From an uncultured Bacilli bacterium (GTDB taxonomy: Bacteria > Bacillota_I > Bacilli_A > RF39 > UBA660): a stretch of 64,000 bases of DNA. Below the pieces are notes generated by a model. It was given only the letters and a program-made list of their open reading frames with translations. It made no database searches and was not told the origin of the DNA. Within the stretch, counting starts at the first letter, position 1; every line of letters starts with the position of its first letter. This document shows, piece by piece, positions 59,397 to 64,000 of the stretch. The DNA lies in NCBI GenBank assembly GCA_934120635.1, contig CAKOUR010000006.1:1-64000 (forward strand), in the 5' to 3' direction. The position numbers and the translations under genes are program-made.

Positions 59397-60989
59397 ATGA
59401 TGAAGAGGAAAAAAATCATAATGGGGATAATGGTTGTAGCAATTATAGGAGCATTTATTTTTAGTGAAATTTATCTAAAAGATAGTTATGCTCTAGGTGA
59501 AGAGGGTATAGCAACAGCAATCGAACCAGAAATGAAAGTAGAAAAATTTGCCATAAAAAACCAAAAAATAAAATATGGAGATAAAGTATATTTAGAAATA
59601 AAATATACATATCCATCTAAAGTAAATTCTTGTTCTATATGGCTAAAGGGTAAAGATTATGAAAATCATTTATATTATGCCATTCAAGATTTGAATAAAG
59701 AACCATATTTTATGATGAGTGATAATAGTGCAGGGACAGTATTTCCAGGAGAGTATCAAGTAGATGCGATGACTTGCTTTCCACAAAATTCTTCCATTCA
59801 ATATCTAATAGAAAACAATTCTAGTTTAACTTATTCTAACAATGTTTTTACTAATGAAAGTGGAAATATTATTGTCGAAGAAGAAACAAACAAAATTCAT
59901 ACCGATTTAAATCAAATTCATTTTGAATTAATAGATAAAGTAGCATCTAATGGAGATAAAGTAAAAACAAACTTTTATACTAATTTAGATACAAATAGTG
60001 TATTATTATCTTTCTATAATACAACAACTAATGAAACATTACCAGTATATTTAAAAGGAATGGAACAAAAACATTTTACTATTCCATCAACAGCGGCTAG
60101 TGGGGAATACCAATTACAATATATCTTAATAAAAAGTAGTAAAAATAATACATATACCATAATGAATGATAAAGGAGAAACAAAAGTATATCAAAATGGA
60201 ACGCTAGCATATTCAACGCTAAAAGTAGATTTTAATCAAACTTTAAAAATAGAAAATAATGAAGGAGATAATAACAATACATTAGAAAATACATCAACTT
60301 ATTTTTTCAATAATGAAAATTATAATGAACAAATACAATCTCAAATTAATACATTAGATAAAAATGCAGTGATTACTGTGGTAGCAGATAATTATACAGT
60401 AATTCATCAAAATCTATTTCAAGCTTTACAAGGAACTAAAAGAACTTTAATTATTGAATATGGGGAATCAGAATGGATATTTAATGGAGCAGATATTACT
60501 AATCCTAAAAATATAGATGTTTCCATGATGATAAAAGATATTACAAATAAAGACTTTAAAAATAGTAGTCTAATCAGTGATTTTCCTGCTAAAACAAAAT
60601 TATTGACTTTTTCTAATAATGGGACATTGCCAGGAAAAGTATTAATTCGTTTAAAATCTATGGAATTAGATAAATTATTTGAGGAAGATAATCTTTATAT
60701 TTATTATTATGATTTAGATGAAGATAAATTTTTAAAAGTAGCAATGGAAGTTCAAAAAGAAAATGGCTATTATGAGTTTTATATTAACCATAATTCAAAA
60801 TATATTTTAACAGAAAAAGAATTAAAAAATAAGTATATTGCTAAAAGTGATGAAATATTATCTTTAAATCAAGATGAAAGAAAACAAGAAAAAAAGAAAA
60901 ATATCAATTTTTATTTTCTCATTACAGGAATTATCTTAGTATTAGGAATTGTTATAATGATTATCATAAAAAGAAAGAAAAAATTTTAA
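59397..60989 (+). CDS. Bitopic surface protein, unknown function
   Basis: The product is 530 aa. N-terminal signal/anchor (KKIIMGIMVVAIIGAFIFSE) with possible cleavage at SYA, a long strand-rich extracytoplasmic region with two similar parts (KFAIKNQKIKYGDKVYLEIKY and HFELIDKVASNGDKVKTNF, each like an Ig/bacterial beta-sandwich), and a C-terminal membrane helix (FYFLITGIILVLGIVIMIII) with a KRKKKF tail. No LPXTG. GGAG lies ahead of the ATG. Likely a wall-associated or adhesive protein. Confidence 0.72.
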   Translation: MMKRKKIIMGIMVVAIIGAFIFSEIYLKDSYALGEEGIATAIEPEMKVEKFAIKNQKIKYGDKVYLEIKYTYPSKVNSCSIWLKGKDYENHLYYAIQDLNKEPYFMMSDNSAGTVFPGEYQVDAMTCFPQNSSIQYLIENNSSLTYSNNVFTNESGNIIVEEETNKIHTDLNQIHFELIDKVASNGDKVKTNFYTNLDTNSVLLSFYNTTTNETLPVYLKGMEQKHFTIPSTAASGEYQLQYILIKSSKNNTYTIMNDKGETKVYQNGTLAYSTLKVDFNQTLKIENNEGDNNNTLENTSTYFFNNENYNEQIQSQINTLDKNAVITVVADNYTVIHQNLFQALQGTKRTLIIEYGESEWIFNGADITNPKNIDVSMMIKDITNKDFKNSSLISDFPAKTKLLTFSNNGTLPGKVLIRLKSMELDKLFEEDNLYIYYYDLDEDKFLKVAMEVQKENGYYEFYINHNSKYILTEKELKNKYIAKSDEILSLNQDERKQEKKKNINFYFLITGIILVLGIVIMIIIKRKKKF

Positions 60990-60999
60990 ATAAATGATA

Positions 61000-61060
61000 A
61001 AAGAAAAATACTTATTTAGTACAATTCTTTTTAAAGAAGAAGAGACTAGATAAGTATTTT
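61000..61060 (+). terminator. Long-loop terminator
   Basis: AAAATACTTATTTAGT and ACTAGATAAGTATTTT pair around an AT-rich loop, then T. Same core as other terminators in the window. Confidence 0.6.
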
Positions 61061-61140
61061 TTTCAACAAAAAATGACAATAATTTTATTCCTATTTTTTT
61101 TGAGATATGATATAATTTAAATATTGAAAGTAGGGATTTT

Positions 61141-63114
61141 ATGACAAAACTAAATGAAAAAATGTTAATTAATGATGTACGTTGTTTGGCTTTAGATATG
61201 ATTCACGAAGCAGGAAGTGGTCATCCAGGAATAGCGTTAGGTGCAGCACCCCTTTTATACACTTTATTTACCTATCACTTAAATATTGATTTAAACAAAA
61301 GCAATTGGTGTAATAGAGATAGATTTGTTTTATCGTGTGGACATGCTTCTAGTTTACTATATGCTCTTGAATTTTTTGTTGATGAGTCTAAGTATAATTT
61401 AAATGACTTAAAAAATTATCGAAATATTTATTCTAAAACACCAGGTCATCCAGAGTATAATTTAGAAAATAAAATTGACGTAACAACAGGCCCTTTAGGA
61501 GAAGGAGTTGCAACAGCAGTAGGAATGGCTATGGCAGGAAAATACTTAGAAAGCTATTATAGTGATAAAAAAAGCAGTCTATTTGATTATTATGTTTATG
61601 CTATGGTAAGTGATGGAGATTTAATGGAAGGAGTTTCCTATGAAGCAGCATGCTTAGCGACACAATATCAATTAGATAATTTAATTTTACTATATGATTG
61701 TAATGGCGTAAGTTTAGATGGAGAAATTGATGAAAACTATATTGATTCAATAGCTAATGTTTATGCTGATATTGGTTTTGCTACTTATTATGTTAAAAAT
61801 GGAGAATCCGTAAAAGAAATTAATAAAGCAATAAATGCTGCCAAAAGAGCAAGTGGTCCTGCTATTGTTATTGTTAATACAACAATTGGAAAATATTCCA
61901 AATATGAAGGAACCAATAAAATTCATGGAACCCTAGAAAATGATGATTATCTAGAAATCAAAAAGGAATTAGGTCACGAAGAAAAATGGGAATATGATAA
62001 AAATAATACAGCAATGTATCGTCAAGAAATTAAAGATAGATTAGAAAATAACTACAGGGATTGGTTTAATTTATATGAAGAATTTTCTGCTAATTTAGAT
62101 GAAAAACAAAAAAATACGTTAAATAGTATCATTAATAATGAAAATATTACTTTACAATTAGATAAAGTAATTGATATGGATAAATTATTTACAGATAGAG
62201 ATTTAAGGGATATTAATTATCAGATTATGAATGTTATTTCAGCATTTGTTCCTAATTTTATTGGGGGAAGTGCTGATGTTGCCACAAGTACAAAAACATA
62301 TTTAAAAGGAAAAGAAGACTTTAGTAGTGATAATTATGCTGGAAAAAATATTGCTTTTGGCGTAAGAGAACATGCAATGGGAGCTATTCTAAATGGACTT
62401 GCTTTATGTAATTTAAGAGTATTTGGAAGTTGTTTTTTAGCATTTAGTGATTATATGAAACCATCCATTAGATTAGCTGCTATGATGAACTTACCAGTTA
62501 CCTATATTTTCACTCACGATAGTATTTTAGTAGGAAAAGATGGAGCAACTCACGAACCAGTAGAACAATTAGCTATGCTTAGAACAATCCCTAATTTATC
62601 TGTTTATCGTCCTGGTGATCATAAAGAATTGATTGGTTCATGGAATGAAATTTTAGCTAATGCCTCCCCAAGTGCTATTATCTTACCAAGAGGACATGTA
62701 GAAGTTCAAGAATTTACTAACCCTGCTGGAATTGAATATGGAGGCTATATCATTAGCGAAGTAAAGAAAAGTTTAGACGTAATCTTAATTGCAACAGGAA
62801 GTGAAGTAAGTTATGCTATGGATTTAAAAGAAGAATTAATGAAAAATTATATCGAAGCAAGAGTAGTTTCTATGCCAAATATTAAAAACTTCTTAAATCA
62901 AGATAAAGAATACCAAAACGAAGTATTACCTAAAGGCTATAAAAAAGTAGTATTAGAATTTTCAAATGATCCAACTTGGTATCGAATATTAGAAGCAGAT
63001 GATGATTTTATTGGAGTAAATACTTATGGAAAATCAGGTGATGAAGAAGATATCCTAAAAGAATTAGAACTTGATTTACCAAGTTTAGTTATTCGTATCA
63101 AAAATAATTTATAA
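61141..63114 (+). CDS. tkt: Transketolase
   Basis: Thiamine-diphosphate enzyme of the pentose phosphate pathway. The 657-aa protein has the N-terminal SGHPGIALG, GPLGEGVATAVGMA, the thiamine motif GDGDLMEGVSYEA, and C-terminal FGVREHAMG and THDSILVGKDGATHEP. Standard length. A TATAAT near 61111 precedes it, and mscL follows 13 bp on. Confidence 0.96.
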   Translation: MTKLNEKMLINDVRCLALDMIHEAGSGHPGIALGAAPLLYTLFTYHLNIDLNKSNWCNRDRFVLSCGHASSLLYALEFFVDESKYNLNDLKNYRNIYSKTPGHPEYNLENKIDVTTGPLGEGVATAVGMAMAGKYLESYYSDKKSSLFDYYVYAMVSDGDLMEGVSYEAACLATQYQLDNLILLYDCNGVSLDGEIDENYIDSIANVYADIGFATYYVKNGESVKEINKAINAAKRASGPAIVIVNTTIGKYSKYEGTNKIHGTLENDDYLEIKKELGHEEKWEYDKNNTAMYRQEIKDRLENNYRDWFNLYEEFSANLDEKQKNTLNSIINNENITLQLDKVIDMDKLFTDRDLRDINYQIMNVISAFVPNFIGGSADVATSTKTYLKGKEDFSSDNYAGKNIAFGVREHAMGAILNGLALCNLRVFGSCFLAFSDYMKPSIRLAAMMNLPVTYIFTHDSILVGKDGATHEPVEQLAMLRTIPNLSVYRPGDHKELIGSWNEILANASPSAIILPRGHVEVQEFTNPAGIEYGGYIISEVKKSLDVILIATGSEVSYAMDLKEELMKNYIEARVVSMPNIKNFLNQDKEYQNEVLPKGYKKVVLEFSNDPTWYRILEADDDFIGVNTYGKSGDEEDILKELELDLPSLVIRIKNNL

Positions 63115-63127
63115 AGGAGAAAAAACA

Positions 63128-63505
63128 ATGAAAGAAAATATGAAAGATACTATGAAAAAAGTAAGTGAAAAAGCAAAAAAAGAAGTAAAAGAACATAAAA
63201 TTATTGATGAATTTAGAGAATTTATTGCTAGAGGCAATGTTCTAGATTTAGCAGTAGGAGTAATTATTGGAAGTTCATTTCAAAAGATTGTAACCTCTTT
63301 AACGGATAATATTATTTCTCCAATTTTAGGATGCTTTACTGAAGTAGATTTCAATTCTTATGCTCTAAATATTGGAAACTTTCATTTAAAATATGGAGCC
63401 TTCTTAACTGATGTCATCAACTTCATCATCATGGCTTTTATCGTTTTCTTAATGGTAAAGTTTATGAATCGAATCTTTATTAAAAAAGAAGAAAAGAAGT
63501 CATAA
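63128..63505 (+). CDS. mscL: Large-conductance mechanosensitive channel
   Basis: The 125-aa protein has two membrane helices. FIARGNVLDLAVGVIIGSSFQKIVTSL is the conserved MscL pore segment, followed by NIISPILG, and FIIMAFIVFLMVKFMNR is helix 2. An N-terminal Lys/Glu-rich extension (about 25 residues) is longer than usual. Releases solutes on hypo-osmotic shock. Confidence 0.95.
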   Translation: MKENMKDTMKKVSEKAKKEVKEHKIIDEFREFIARGNVLDLAVGVIIGSSFQKIVTSLTDNIISPILGCFTEVDFNSYALNIGNFHLKYGAFLTDVINFIIMAFIVFLMVKFMNRIFIKKEEKKS

Positions 63506-63554
63506 ACTTTTTTCTTTGATTAATAGAAAAAATACCAATTTCAAAGGAGAAAAG

Positions 63555-64000
63555 ATGAAAAGGTGTTTAGTATGTAACTCTGAAATAGAAGAAGATGATA
63601 ATTTTTGTCCAAAATGTGGACATTGGACAACAAAAGGATATTCTTATTTAACCAAGATAGAAGATAAAAAAATACTAAATGGCGAGGTAGAAAACCAAAG
63701 AAATAGACTAGCAAGCTTATTTTTAATTATGTCTATCTTTGCTGGATTGGTTATATTAATGACTGTATATAGGGGAAAGGATATATTAAAACCTTTTGTT
63801 TATATCAAAAGACAAATAAACAATCAACAATATGGATACTCTACTACGATTTTAAAAACAGATAATCAATATTTTAATGAAAATATTTTTACAGAAAGTG
63901 AAGCAAAAGAAAAAATCATTAGCGACTTTTCAAAACAAAAATGGCAATGCAAAAATCAAATAGAACTATCAAAAATAGAAGAGGAATTACAAGGAAAATA
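63555..64000 (+). CDS. Zinc-ribbon membrane protein, 3' end outside window
   Basis: The frame runs from the ATG at 63555 (AAAGGAG ahead) to the window edge; 148 codons are visible and the last codon is cut after 'ta'. N-terminal zinc ribbon CLVCN and CPKCG, one membrane helix (about 54-72; LASLFLIMSIFAGLVILMTVY), then a charged domain with KWQC. The zinc-ribbon plus helix design is common in small membrane proteins. Function unknown. Confidence 0.65.
   Translation, partial: MKRCLVCNSEIEEDDNFCPKCGHWTTKGYSYLTKIEDKKILNGEVENQRNRLASLFLIMSIFAGLVILMTVYRGKDILKPFVYIKRQINNQQYGYSTTILKTDNQYFNENIFTESEAKEKIISDFSKQKWQCKNQIELSKIEEELQGK

Noticed and set aside
1..64000. Mycoplasma genetic code (TGA as Trp)
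   Set aside because: TGA ends several genes correctly, such as the SDR gene and the truncated permease, and Trp is encoded by TGG throughout.
1..64000. CRISPR array
   Set aside because: No regularly spaced identical repeats were seen; the only short repeats are in surface-protein genes or terminators.

Overview
The window is a very AT-rich, gene-dense chromosomal segment of a low-GC Gram-positive bacterium. TGA is used as a normal stop (for example at the end of the SDR gene near 7344), so the mycoplasma code does not apply. Spo0A, a CotD-type coat protein, a T-box in front of glyS, L19/L21 leaders, a Prp-processed L27 and the 6S RNA-tcdA arrangement all point to Bacilli/Clostridia. The mycoplasma-like tmRNA tag ending (YAFA) and the F1-like ATPase cluster point to a Bacilli lineage close to the Mollicutes, such as the uncultured gut RF39-type clades. 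That placement is inference, not a sequence match.

Layout. 1-2951: the end of a large InlB-repeat surface protein and a membrane-anchored protein. 3068-8421: pflBA (formate fermentation), a small helical protein, an SDR oxidoreductase and a SAM-binding-fold protein. 8476-13502: tmRNA followed by an accessory stretch (decayed DNA, WG-repeat-like, papain-like and uracil-DNA-glycosylase-like proteins). 13568-19168: ftsW, split by a 4.5-kb serine-recombinase element carrying two YibE/F proteins and a truncated permease. 19233-23352: pgk, flippase, glycolipid glycosyltransferase and tpiA in one operon. 23467-29841: spo0A, tRNA-Gln, prepilin, lexA, two TasA-like secreted proteins, 6S RNA, tcdA, rplS, lepB.

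30062-35839 is an F1-ATPase-like operon in unusual order (c-like, b-delta fusion, alpha, beta, epsilon, 5-TM protein, gamma, a 59-aa protein and a Flp-type pilin). The F1 head keeps its catalytic residues, but the c-like subunit has no acidic residue in its second membrane helix and no subunit-a arginine helix is seen. It therefore looks like a rotary ATPase that no longer moves ions. 35931-46575: NifU-like scaffold, metallopeptidase, HdeD/papain-like fusion, methyltransferases, CotD, Dam, MgtA, chagasin-like lipoprotein, sirtuin, dihydrouridine synthase. 46645-64000: housekeeping genes (lysS, smpB, nusB, xseAB, glyS, rplU-prp-rpmA, tkt, mscL), three tRNAs, and cell-wall and surface proteins.

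The two strongest leads are the reversible-looking interruption of ftsW, where removing 4,512 bp restores a full reading frame, and the apparently ion-uncoupled F1-like ATPase operon linked to a pilin.
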